Below, in pieces: positions 8,624 through 18,400 of a stretch of 64,000 nt of DNA; positions within the stretch are counted from its first letter, which is position 1, and the number at the start of each line of letters is the position of its first letter. Under the pieces are notes generated by a model, which did not search any database, was not told the origin of the DNA, and saw nothing but the letters and a program-made list of their open reading frames with translations. The position numbers and the translations under genes were made by a program. The stretch comes from Symsagittifera roscoffensis. Lineage: Eukaryota > Xenacoelomorpha > Acoela > Convolutidae. The stretch lies in the NCBI RefSeq assembly GCF_963678635.1, contig NC_087070.1, positions 22,617,419 through 22,681,418 of the forward strand. Direction: 5' to 3'.

Positions 8624-9860
8624 TGTCACATAACAGGACCCCTCACAAAAACCGCATGAAATCATACTCCCACTCCTGGCCTAACCCACCAGGAAGGACG
8701 TCCTGAGCATGCTCTATAGCCGGCCTAACCCACCGCGCTACATCCACGCTTTGTGACCACACCTCTATTTTTAATAAGAGCTACTCAAGTGTGAGTAACT
8801 CTTCAAAATAACCGAACTAAAACAAAAAGCTTTTGTGAAAACAACTAACTAAAATCATAATTAAAAAATATTAAACTAATAAATGTTTTATAAAATGTAA
8901 ATTACATTATGCAATACATAGATCAGAATACAACACCAAGGACGAACATCTAAAGACAAAACGACCCCACTACACTCGAGAGAGAATGATCAACCACAAT
9001 CGATATGCCACTCACAATCACAACTCAAAGGATTTAGAGTACGACTTGACTTCGCAGAAAAGGACTTCATTGAACTAGACCAATGACCACCTCGATGTTC
9101 AAGTATACGTACAGATCCGAGTAACCAGGCATCCCCTCCACGCACAATCTCCACGCCATTCCCAAACTAGACCAGACACACAAGAAGTTCTCCACGCAGA
9201 ACAGAAAAACCTGACATAGCCAACCATTCTGAAATCAGATTTGAGTTTGTTGCGAAGACTTAGTCGTTGTCACTAGAAGACACAACGTCTTATGTCTCTA
9301 ACTCCAGCTTCCTGGAACTTCTTTAACAAAAAGGAAACAGAAGAAATAAGATGTTCGCCAAACACCAACTTCCATCATCCATCCTTCGAATTGCAGAAGA
9401 ACTATTCTAAAAAACTCTGTAAAACCCGGATGGGTGGAACCTGATCTAAACTACATTTTATGATTGGATAATTTAGATATTTTACCAATGTAAAGTATTT
9501 AATATTAACCAATCATGATCCATCTAACTAACAACCCACTTATTTGTAAGTGCTGAAGTTACTTGTAATTTCAGCACCAGAGAGATTTGAATTTAACTTA
9601 GAAATTAGTTGGACTCTCCCGAGCACTTCAGCAACCGCAATAAACCAGTATACCCTAGATCTATTGAGCCTAGCAGAGACTAGTTAAACAACCTGAGACT
9701 AGATAGTATAAGAGTAAGATTAGGATCGGTATTAGACTAAGAAGTTGCACGAATCTATCCGGCCGAAAATAAGATAGCGTGACGAGCAGACGGTGTACCC
9801 TATCCGAAATTACTCTATGAGTTAACCAACTCGGTTCTAACTCAATAGTATAATAAGCCA
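8624..9860 (+). repeat. Candidate 3' LTR of the first element (boundaries uncertain)
   Basis: There is no second LTR in the window to align, so this rests on signals. A TGTCACA at 8624 could be the left end. A 13-bp direct repeat ggcctaacccacc occurs at 8678-8690 and 8722-8734. A hairpin has arms 8776-8786 and 8793-8803. CCAAT-type boxes (gattgg near 9464, ccaat near 9511) and a TATA-like tatttaatatta near 9499 precede a stem-loop at 9550-9577. AATAAA follows at about 9637. This order (CCAAT, TATA, stem-loop, poly-A signal) is what U3-R-U5 of an LTR would show. The right edge is set only where the G-poor composition ends. Confidence 0.35.
9550..9577 (+). promoter_or_regulatory. Stem-loop in the candidate LTR R region
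   Basis: Arms gtgctgaagtta (9550-9561) and taatttcagcac (9566-9577) pair with one mismatch around a four-base loop, cttg. It sits about 45 bases after a TATA-like sequence and 60 bases before AATAAA, so it would be at the very 5' end of element RNA if the LTR reading is right, comparable in position to retroviral leader hairpins. Function is inferred. Confidence 0.4.
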
Positions 9861-10321
9861 ATTTTTGAACAGTTTTTATTGAAAAACGATTTTAAAAAAC
9901 AAAACGAAAAAAAATCGTAAATATTTTAAAAAGTTTTCGGAATTATTTTTGATATTATCAAATTTTTTGTTCCTAAATAACTGAGTAAAACTTTATTTGA
10001 GTCAAACTGGGTTTTTACAGCTTAAATTTCAAACAGGCTTTTCTCGACATTGGGAAAATTTTTTCAAAATTTTTAAAGTCAGTCCAATCACGACGGAATG
10101 GTTTTAAAATGATATATCACTCAACCCAGTCCGATGATTTTTTGTGTTAGCTGATTTTGCGTAGAAAACAAAAAGAAAACACGCCCGAATACAAAACTTC
10201 TCGAATACTAAAATACACAGGGATACGAAGTTCCTCCTCATTTTTCAAAAGTTCGGAACAATGAGTCATACAGATACGAGAGACGGACTGTCAGCTTTTC
10301 AATCCTTTTTTTATTTTTCAG
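9861..10321. other. Non-coding stretch upstream of the repeat-protein exon
   Basis: AT-rich DNA with no credible ORF. It ends in a polypyrimidine tract and cag at 10319-10321 that serves as the 3' splice site of the following exon. It is therefore likely intron. If so, the preceding retroelement sits inside or next to that intron. Confidence 0.5.
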
Positions 10322-12346
10322 GGGCTGCCTCAAATTAAATCTCAAAAGACGGAGGAAGTATACTCCTGTTTCCGCAAAGAGCTCACGTCCATTTTTAGTT
10401 CAGCTCCATCGCCATCAGTCCGCAAAACTCTTGAAGGCCAACACAAAATGATAGCCGGATACTACCTCAAAGAAACTGAATGTCAAATCATTGCTTATAA
10501 AACAAAAAACGATAACTGTGATGACTTTGAAAATTCCCAGAAACCTAAATTTGAGCCAAGCCCAAGAATTCTGGCTGAAAAGTTGGATAAAATGAAACGT
10601 TCAATTACTGCTGAAAAATTTGCGTCTCAGAAGAAAAACAACCCATTGTCAATGCCAATAAACCCGAATCACTATTTGAGCCCGAGAAAAGAAAAGTTTT
10701 TATCGAGCAGGACTGAACAAACTTTTCACAAAGAGAGAATTTTAGATTACAAAATTCACCATTTCAGTATTCAAGATTTCAAAGTGAAACAACTTCCAGA
10801 GTCTTTGATTCAAAACGATACCAAAGAAATTAGTTCAAGTTTACAAAATAACAAAAAACCTACAATTTTCAAACCTTCAAACCAGTTTCCACCAATTAAT
10901 ACCTCGAGTCGCCACAAATTAAGTTCATCAAATGACGTGAACCGATTTTATATTCCGCTGGATAATGTTTCGAAACTGAAGTACACCGAAAAACAGATGA
11001 AATTTAAAAAATTGACCGATTTTGAGAAATACGATGAAATGAGATTACAATTGAAATCGCCGAGAAGAAAAGAACGCTTATCCTCTCCAAAAATTTTGAA
11101 ATTTCCTGAAAAACCAAGAAAAACTGAAAAAGAAAGCAATCAAAAGGCTGAAAATGATATACGAACCACTAGAAATTCAAAAATCAGCGTAGTGAAGTTG
11201 CCTAAACTTGGTCAACACGATTTGCCGAATTTCACAAGCGAAGATAGTTCTGAGGTCAGGAAAAAAGAGAAAAAGGAAAGTGCAACTAGCGACTATTCTT
11301 CGAGTAGAAACTTTGAAAGCTCGGCGTTGGTTGATGATAATCTTTTGACATCAAGTTGCAATACATCACCAACCGACGAAGCACCAAGCCGAAATGAAGA
11401 TTATGCAGAAAAACTGGAATTATTTTCACGGTCTCTTGAAAGCAAAGAAAACACGCCTATTGATATTGTTCCTTTATTGGCGATTGAAAAAAATCAAAAC
11501 TTAGAAAGCGGAGCTAATCAAATATTCACCGACGGAAACAAAAATCTACTTGTGAATGAAATCTCCAGTGAATCAAAAGATGAAACCAATCAAAAAGTAT
11601 GCAATGAAAAAAGTCAGAATGCGTCCATGGAGAATGATGAAATTTTAATCAATTCAAACTGTGAGAAAATGGGAAAGGCTAATGGAAACGATCAGAAGTT
11701 AGTTCCGAAATCAGAAAAGAAAAACCCTGATCAGAAAAAAGGCAATAAATTTGATCATAAAACATTAAAGGATCGAAACCAGAATTTAGCCAATGAAAAT
11801 GATCAGACAGTAGCCAATGAAAATGATCAGACGCTAGCCAATGAAAATGATCAGACGCTAGCCAATGAAAAAGATCAGTCGCTAGCCAATGAAAAAGATC
11901 AGTCGCTAGCCAATGAAAATGATCAGACAGTAGCCAATGAAAATGATCAGACGCTAGCCAATGAAATTGCTCAAACGCTAGCCAATGAAAATGATCGGAC
12001 ACTAGTCAAGGAAAGTGATCAGACGCTAGTGAATGAAACTCATCAGACAGAAACCAATGAATGCAATCGAAAGTTATCCAATGAAAGCTGTCAAAAACAT
12101 ACCAATTTGAAAAATCACACAACTCACGATCAAAGCAATCAGAGTTCAACCAATGGAAGCCTTAGTGGTGAAGAAGGAAACAATGGGACTAATGCGAAAT
12201 TGAAAAACCAATTGAGCAAAGATGACTCATTTGAACTTAGGAAGGAAGAGCGTAAAAGTGTGGCTTCTCTAGCAGTTGGCTCTTTCACACGTACTACTAC
12301 ACCGGGGCCTATCTTAGGCGCTGACGCTCTGTTTCCAGAATTTTAA
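10322..12346 (+). CDS. Last exon of a Lys/Glu/Asn-rich protein with octapeptide tandem repeats
   Basis: The frame is open from the splice acceptor (tttatttttcag, ending 10321) through ATG 10448 to TAA 12344-12346. The 42 codons before that ATG are in frame and well-mixed in composition (for example TEEVYSCFRKELTSIFSS), so I extend the exon to 10322; translation may start upstream or at 10448. The protein is very charged and probably mostly disordered. From about 11784 to 12100 a 24-bp unit is repeated about a dozen times, encoding variants of LANENDQT, and the copies degrade toward the C-terminus. The first ~60 residues (EGQHKMIAGYYLKET) look most like a folded segment. I recognise no family. 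Upstream exons would lie beyond the retroelement. Confidence 0.65.
   Translation, partial: GLPQIKSQKTEEVYSCFRKELTSIFSSAPSPSVRKTLEGQHKMIAGYYLKETECQIIAYKTKNDNCDDFENSQKPKFEPSPRILAEKLDKMKRSITAEKFASQKKNNPLSMPINPNHYLSPRKEKFLSSRTEQTFHKERILDYKIHHFSIQDFKVKQLPESLIQNDTKEISSSLQNNKKPTIFKPSNQFPPINTSSRHKLSSSNDVNRFYIPLDNVSKLKYTEKQMKFKKLTDFEKYDEMRLQLKSPRRKERLSSPKILKFPEKPRKTEKESNQKAENDIRTTRNSKISVVKLPKLGQHDLPNFTSEDSSEVRKKEKKESATSDYSSSRNFESSALVDDNLLTSSCNTSPTDEAPSRNEDYAEKLELFSRSLESKENTPIDIVPLLAIEKNQNLESGANQIFTDGNKNLLVNEISSESKDETNQKVCNEKSQNASMENDEILINSNCEKMGKANGNDQKLVPKSEKKNPDQKKGNKFDHKTLKDRNQNLANENDQTVANENDQTLANENDQTLANEKDQSLANEKDQSLANENDQTVANENDQTLANEIAQTLANENDRTLVKESDQTLVNETHQTETNECNRKLSNESCQKHTNLKNHTTHDQSNQSSTNGSLSGEEGNNGTNAKLKNQLSKDDSFELRKEERKSVASLAVGSFTRTTTPGPILGADALFPEF
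11784..12100 (+). repeat. 24-bp coding minisatellite (LANENDQT units)
   Basis: About thirteen tandem units of 24 bp within the exon, the core ones nearly identical (gctagccaatgaaaatgatc) and the outer ones diverged. The unit is a multiple of three, so copy-number change keeps the frame. The high identity of the central units implies recent expansion. The antisense strand is also open (HFHWLASD units) as a by-product. Confidence 0.85.
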
Positions 12347-12783
12347 ATTTAAATTGCTTCAGAAATTTTGTTTTCACAAGAGCTTTCATCATGAGTAAAT
12401 TTTGATTCCAGTTGTCCCCGTATTTGTGCACGTAACTTGCAACGGTATTAAGATTAGTAGGTGAAACAGAAAAATGAAGTCATCGAGAAGGGGCAATTAT
12501 GAATTAACTAGAATTAACAGAAAAGAAATAGAACGTTTAGAAAAAGGGTAACATTTGAAGTACTTAGCTTTTAATTTAAAGACATTTTAGAGACTTGAAT
12601 TCAAGCTAATTTGTTGCATTGTGTTTCAGTTTTAAAGTTTGAAGTTCTGTTGTTTCAAAGTGATGAACTTGATTTTATTGAGTTTTCAATTCATGTACTG
12701 ATAGCATGCACATGGCCGGGCCCATTTGCAGGTTGCAAAAAAAAATTGTAATTGTAGTAGTGCCCTGGTAATTGTCGAAACCG
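12347..12783. other. Non-coding DNA between convergent features
   Basis: It follows the stop of the repeat-protein exon and would contain its 3' UTR. I see no clear AATAAA and no ORF. It ends at the BEL/Pao fragment. Confidence 0.4.
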
Positions 12784-13002
12784 CTATGTTGTATCATAGC
12801 TTAGTTTTTGTCGTAGTCGAACTAACACTTCGTGATGTATCTTCTTCCGATTTTTTGAAAGTTTAACGGCTGGTCCGGTCAGCAGTCCACGGCTAATCTG
12901 ATTTCCGCATGAGCGAAAAATTCCGTCAGATCCGGGAAAAGTACGGAGTACTCGTGCTAGGGGCCAAAGACCGCGAGGTGTCAGGTCTTCTAGAAAACCC
13001 AA
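12784..13002 (-). pseudogene. BEL/Pao retrotransposon pol C-terminal fragment
   Basis: The minus-strand frame contains LEDLTPRGLWPLARV followed at the usual distance by RGLLTGPAVKL. This is the hallmark of the short domain (DUF5641-type) after the integrase in BEL/Pao pol polyproteins. The rest of pol is absent, so it is a relic. It begins directly after the TAG that ends the upstream open stretch 13003-13245, in the same frame. That is either chance or a sign that the upstream stretch also belongs to an old insertion. Confidence 0.7.
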
Positions 13003-13245
13003 CTAAAACTCAAATTTGGATGCTCTGAGGTGTTTTTTGCCCATTTGGATTGTGTAGTCAGTGCTTGCAAATAGTCTTTGAGGTAGCGGTTCCTGAATTG
13101 CTGGATCAGAACTTGAGCTTGTTCGCAAGTTTTCTTCTGTGAGGGTCTTTTTTGCCAAGGCAGCTGTTAAAAACGCATATTTTTCGTATTTTTGTGCGTA
13201 TTTTTCTAATTCAAAAACAAGGTTGATATCAAGTTTAATCATCAG
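13003..13245 (-). CDS. Possible last exon of the GYxGHxP gene
   Basis: Eighty codons and a TAG following a plausible acceptor (taccag). The product is Lys/Glu/Ala-rich and helical (FELEKYAQKYEKYAF), then Ser-rich. It is AT-richer than the confident exons and is immediately followed, in frame, by a BEL/Pao pol fragment, so it may be part of an old insertion instead. A 17-bp near-identical direct repeat (13237-13253, 13262-13278) straddles the acceptor. Confidence 0.35.
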   Translation of the reverse strand: MMIKLDINLVFELEKYAQKYEKYAFLTAALAKKTLTEENLRTSSSSDPAIQEPLPQRLFASTDYTIQMGKKHLRASKFEF

Positions 13246-15405
13246 CTGGTACTTTCAGTTAAATCATCAGTTGGTACTAAATATTTCATCAACACTTGAT
13301 ATTAACAAAAAAATGTTCTTTATTGTCTTTGAAAAATCTCAAGGTTGGGAAGAAGCTAAAGCGTAGAATCTGATCACCATTTTTTGGCAACCACGCTCTC
13401 CCACGATTCTGACTACCTCAAGAAAGGCTCCTAGGACTTCAGATGTTGTGATCATACAAATACCACTATTTTCTTTTTTAATTGTGTTACATCAAAGTAG
13501 GTAAATTGAAAAACTTTCAAATACAGCTGCTGAAACTTTTACCCTTTTAGTAAGACTTCTTTTATGAAAATAGTAGGTTCGTTTCTTTCCTGTCATATCT
13601 AATTCAGGTGATAACATTTTTAATTGTTGTGAGAGTGGTCATTAATATGTCAAAAACAATTTTGAGCATATTTTGTGCACGGTTTAGAAAAAATTTATCT
13701 TGAGCTTGCTCTTTTGGCTTCGGCTCCCCTATATTTTAGTTGAATACGGCACTAAATACGCCGTGAGAATAAGTTTGAGGCTGGTCAGTCAAAACTGGAT
13801 ATATTTCAAAAGACAGGAGGGAAGAAATTTTCAAAAAAATGTAACAGCTAGGGAAGCGGGGAGAATCCCTTCCCTTCCTCCTCTTTCTTTCGCTACTATG
13901 CAAGACTGGAGATGAGGGAAGAAGTATTAAAATTGCTGATTATAACGAATGGTTATTTACAAGTTTTTAATCAAAATCCACTTTTTTTTAAAATTTTTTG
14001 GTATATTTGATTTTACGTTTTGATCATTCAAAAACCAAAAGTAAAACCATATAACTAAAATACAGTGTAGCCCTTCTGAGTTATGCTTAAGTGTTCAATT
14101 GATATCACAAACAGTCTTGCTATTATTGGGTGAACAGATTAATTTTTGTTCCCAGAAAAAAACGATACAAGCTTACTTTTTGCAAAAGTTTTGTATGCAG
14201 TTTATAAGCTATCTTGAACTCTCATTTCACATTAGCTGCATCAGCTTAAGATTTAGGTATTCGTACAAGAAGTAGCAATAGAACACTACAGAAAAAGGAG
14301 AAAAATAAGAGAAAACTTACCATAGTGATCAACTCCACAATGTAGAGCTCGTAAAGGACACTCGTACCCTTTTCGCCAGTGCCTCGTGGCTTAATTTTGA
14401 AACATAAAACATTCCGAAATCCACTAGAATTAGAAATTGTTTTATTTATGAAAATATGCGCACCAGAATCATAAATGTCAATTTTATCCTTTTTCCACTG
14501 ATTCCTTGATGAAAAACTACTGAAGTATAAATTTTCCAGTGTTGTGTTTTAAAAAAAATTGATCATGGTTCAGAGCTGCAGTTTACACTATAATGAGAAA
14601 AATTGAATCGGGTTTAAAATCGCTGCAAGATTATTCCCGGAAATATTCGAAACATGGGCGAGTGTTCGAGCTCGAATTCCCGTATTCTTGAATTTTCTCT
14701 GATTTAATCTTTCTTCCAATGAGCGTTTTGTTATTTTAGCTTCTTTCCTTATTGTATAGTTTTAGAGCTTCTGTTTTCTATTGTCTCGAACACGGGAAGT
14801 TGATTGTTTGGGTTGTAGTTTTTTTGTGAGCATGTTCAGTCAGCAGAGAATAATTTTCTGAGACAGTTTTGTAGACTCGGTTTTTTTGTGCAGTCAACTT
14901 TTGCGCTATTTTTGTATTATCAGAAGATTCTAGTTCTTGGGGGAAATAAAACTGCACTGTCCCAATTTCAGGCAAAAAGCGACCCAAAGTAAAAGCAAAA
15001 CTTGAAATTTTCAGTTTATACTTTTAACATCTTGAAAATTTCCATTTTTGATTTTTAGTTAAATTTGCCGCATTTAACTGAGCAGTTGAGTGGAAAAGAT
15101 GATTAATTCTTATATAAACTTTGTTTATTTTTGTAAGTACACTAAGTTCTACGGCAAAATGGAATTAAAATTGATTTTGAAACTGACTAAACTGCAAGTG
15201 GCGCAAAAAATGTGACTTACATTTTGCAATACACGAATGGACAAAATTTAACGCAAATTCAGGATTTTACTCACTAAACAGTTTCTTTTCAAAATCCATT
15301 TTGGACAAAATTTCCTACGATAAAAATTTGGCATATACCAAGAGCAAATCGTCAGAGGTACCATCTTTGAAAATATCAATATTTTAATTTAAATATTTAG
15401 TATCA

Positions 15406-15439
<34 letters not shown>

Positions 15440-18400
15440 GGAGAGGGAGAAAAAATTGATCAAATTCAAGTTTGCAAGATAATTAAGCATATATACAGCG
15501 AGTTCAGTTGCTTTTCAACGCCCTAGGGATTTTCTCAATGGCATCATCTCAAATGGTTTTTTCGCCTCCCCTTCTTTTTTCTGACGTTGTGCTTCACTTC
15601 TCACTAATCGTAATATCTACTGTGTCCAAATCGGAACTTCTGACCTGAACATCCCACAATACTGATTACGCTTAAAAGAAAACCAGACTGCGTGTATCAG
15701 GGCAAAACCCTGAAAGTTCCCAATGCCGTTTTTTACTATAGAAATTTAAAATAAACAAATTCCTGAAAATTTCAAACAAAAAAACTGAAAAAATTTCATA
15801 ATAATTTTTTGTGGATTTTTTTTAGAAAATATCCCCACGCGCTATTTTGAGTACAAATTATACAGTAGCAAGTTTTTGAAAAGACCAAAAAGGATGCCTC
15901 AATTTAATTTGAAACTACTTCTAATACGAATTAAATCACCGCTTACGCCTCAATAGCTTAAAATATATTGCGCTTCAATTGTCTCAAAATTGGCCAAAAA
16001 TTGGCATTCTTGAAAACCCCATAACTTTACAAAAAGGTTCACATGTGAATTATTGTTTTAAACTTGAGCTCAAGATAACACTATCTTTCAACATATATAA
16101 AAAAAACTGTCAAAAATTGCTAGTTAGAAACCCGAAATTTGTCTGGAGAAAAAAACCACCCGAGCACACTCCGTCACTTTCGTGGAAAGTCGGAACAAAA
16201 ATATTCTCTCGCTGGCATAAATTCCAGTCTATTGTGAATATATTGTTGTCGATTTTTGCCTCTTAAATTGCTTCAATTTTTTTTATTTTATTACAATTTT
16301 TCATCCCGAAATTTTCGTTGTCCCAATTACAAACAATGCAAACAAATAACCTGGAACAAACCCTCCATATCTGGGTATGATAATGGGATAGATTGATCCT
16401 GGTTTTAAACTTTTCTGCGAATCCACGCCGAGCCCTGATAAGTCGTTCACACTTTTGCTCATTTCGCTGCTTCCTGTTTCTCTTGTAGATTTTGATTTTC
16501 TCGGGGAATGCTCATTTTGGAACTTGTCTATGGCTTCTTGTGATGTGTATTTGAATGATTTGCCGAGGGTTTGTCTTAAATTAATATTAACTTATAGCGT
16601 ATGGGAAAGTACCAAAAGCATTGGTAAAGTTGAAAAAAAGAAGACATACTTACATGTATCGTGGAATGTGGCCGTCGTAACCTTAAAAAGTATAAAAATT
16701 TGATCTTTTTTTATTATATTGTAACAATTTCTGAAATTGAATTAACAAATCAACCTAAAAAAAACGGTCCTTATTTAATACTATGGTTTGATTTTTATAT
16801 GAGCTATTCGTCCTACAGAGTTCCACTAAGTAAACTTAATTTAGCAAAAGTTAAATATCTAATGACAGTGATTTTTATCAGATATTTTTTGCAGGAACTG
16901 TGTTATGAAGAATAAAACCACAAAATTCTTGATTTTCTTGATTCATAAAAAAAATCTACATTGAATGTTGATATTTTTAAGTTCTGGCTGTGTAATTTTG
17001 AACTAAACTTCAAAATGCCCTTTGTTTTTATTACTATCACAGAACTTGTTTTGAAAATACGAAATAAAGCCAAGCACTTTCCAAGCGGGAGTCTGAAAGG
17101 AGCACTTTGTATTATTGGCTTCTTAGTCACTCAATAATTTAATGCTTTTACCAGCTATGGCCCACTCTGGTCCATACAAGTGTGACCTATCGTATGAGGG
17201 GAACTTCTCCCCTCTGGGGTTGATGCCCAGATAGATCTCCTTCTTCTCCCTCTGCAGTTTCACCCTGTCTTTGTTCACTGTATCTTCAGCAGTGGCTGCG
17301 AAACTCCTCCCCAGACACTTAGTTGTTGTGTTCACTTCCGGAACATGACCTGAGCAAAATTCAGGGCTTTTAGTCAACTTCACAAATTCGCGTTGTCAGA
17401 AAATACGAATATTGATTAGACAATGGTCGCACGTCATTTGTTGAAATGACGCAAATGGTGAAAATAATTTAGAACTTTTGAAAATGTTTATCAACAAAAT
17501 TACTTTACTACAAATTGTTTTTTCAACATGGTACCTACTGTGCGGCTTTGCAAGACTTTAATTGAACCAGTTCTACAGTATGGTGTTTTGATTTATAGGC
17601 TAATCAATTTAACAGATTTAGGAAATTCGTATGCTAAGATTACTCTTTTCTTTATAGAGAACTGATAGTTTGCGAATTTGGAAAAATAAATAAAACTTAT
17701 TCACATTGAAAAGATTGCAATTATAAACTGAAGAAAACCCTGTTTTGAAAGCATCCACGAATTCGAATAAAAAATTGCAAAACCACAGTTTTTTGTGCGG
17801 TTCAAAAAATGAAAAGATTGAGAACTTTGAACACAATTACCGGTAGAAAAAAGAACAATAGCTTATAGAGTACGTGTTTTTTTCAATTTTTTTAGTTAAA
17901 GACGACAAAAGTTTAGCTGCTTGTTTCAATATTACAGACAAATTAAAACAAAACAAGATGCTGCACAACTTCAAAAAATAGATAGTTTTTAAGATGATGC
18001 CAAATATTTGTGTGAACGTGAAAACAATGTGAAACGTGAAAAGCACCGTTTTCACAAGCAATTTTGTCGGGAGGTGCTATATATTTGAGAAGAAAAAATT
18101 TGCGATGTTTCGTTCAAAAAAGCGTTTCACAGACATTTTCGATTGTGTGGATAGTTAAGTATTTTATGCCAAAAAAACCTGCTGCACCGTATGATTAACC
18201 TCCGGGTTAGGCCTCTGGCTGGTTAAAAGGTTAAGAAAACTTTGAGCAATTTGAAGGCGGCCTAGTTTTTAGTTTAGAGGTTTCAATTAATTTTTATGGA
18301 GGATAATTTTTGACAAAAGTGAATAATTTTCTTTTGAAATGAGACTTTTCCTAAAAGTGTGTCAATATTTTTTGTAATTAAATTTTTTCCTATTTTTTTC

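Larger units (their letters stand above)
1..9860 (+). mobile_element. 3' part of an envelope-bearing Ty3/gypsy-type LTR retroelement
   Basis: The window opens inside an integrase reading frame. The same strand then carries two small hydrophobic ORFs, a Pro/Ser-rich frame, an envelope-like glycoprotein ORF, a 601-residue ORF and about 2 kb of non-coding DNA with LTR-like signals. All are on the plus strand and share a strongly G-poor, A/C-rich composition that fades near 9.85 kb, where ordinary AT-rich host DNA begins; I use that change as the approximate right edge. Gag, protease, RT and the 5' LTR would lie upstream of the window. Class assignment rests on the integrase (D,D35E spacing and a GPY/F-type C-terminal module). 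The additional ORFs are more than a simple gypsy element carries and recall env-bearing errantivirus-like or retrovirus-like elements. Exact ends are unknown because only one LTR could be in view. Confidence 0.75.
14390..16350. other. Intron of the GYxGHxP gene with repeat insertions
   Basis: No convincing exon was found here. It holds a MITE end (15232-15402), a GA microsatellite, the hairpin-forming cagggcaaaaccctg (near 15697) that recurs near 21165, and a dispersed repeat copy (15900-16210). Confidence 0.5.

Noticed and set aside
11679..12002. Minus-strand 107-residue ORF of HFHWLASD repeats
   Set aside because: It is the antisense of the LANENDQT coding repeat; 24-bp periodicity keeps both strands open.
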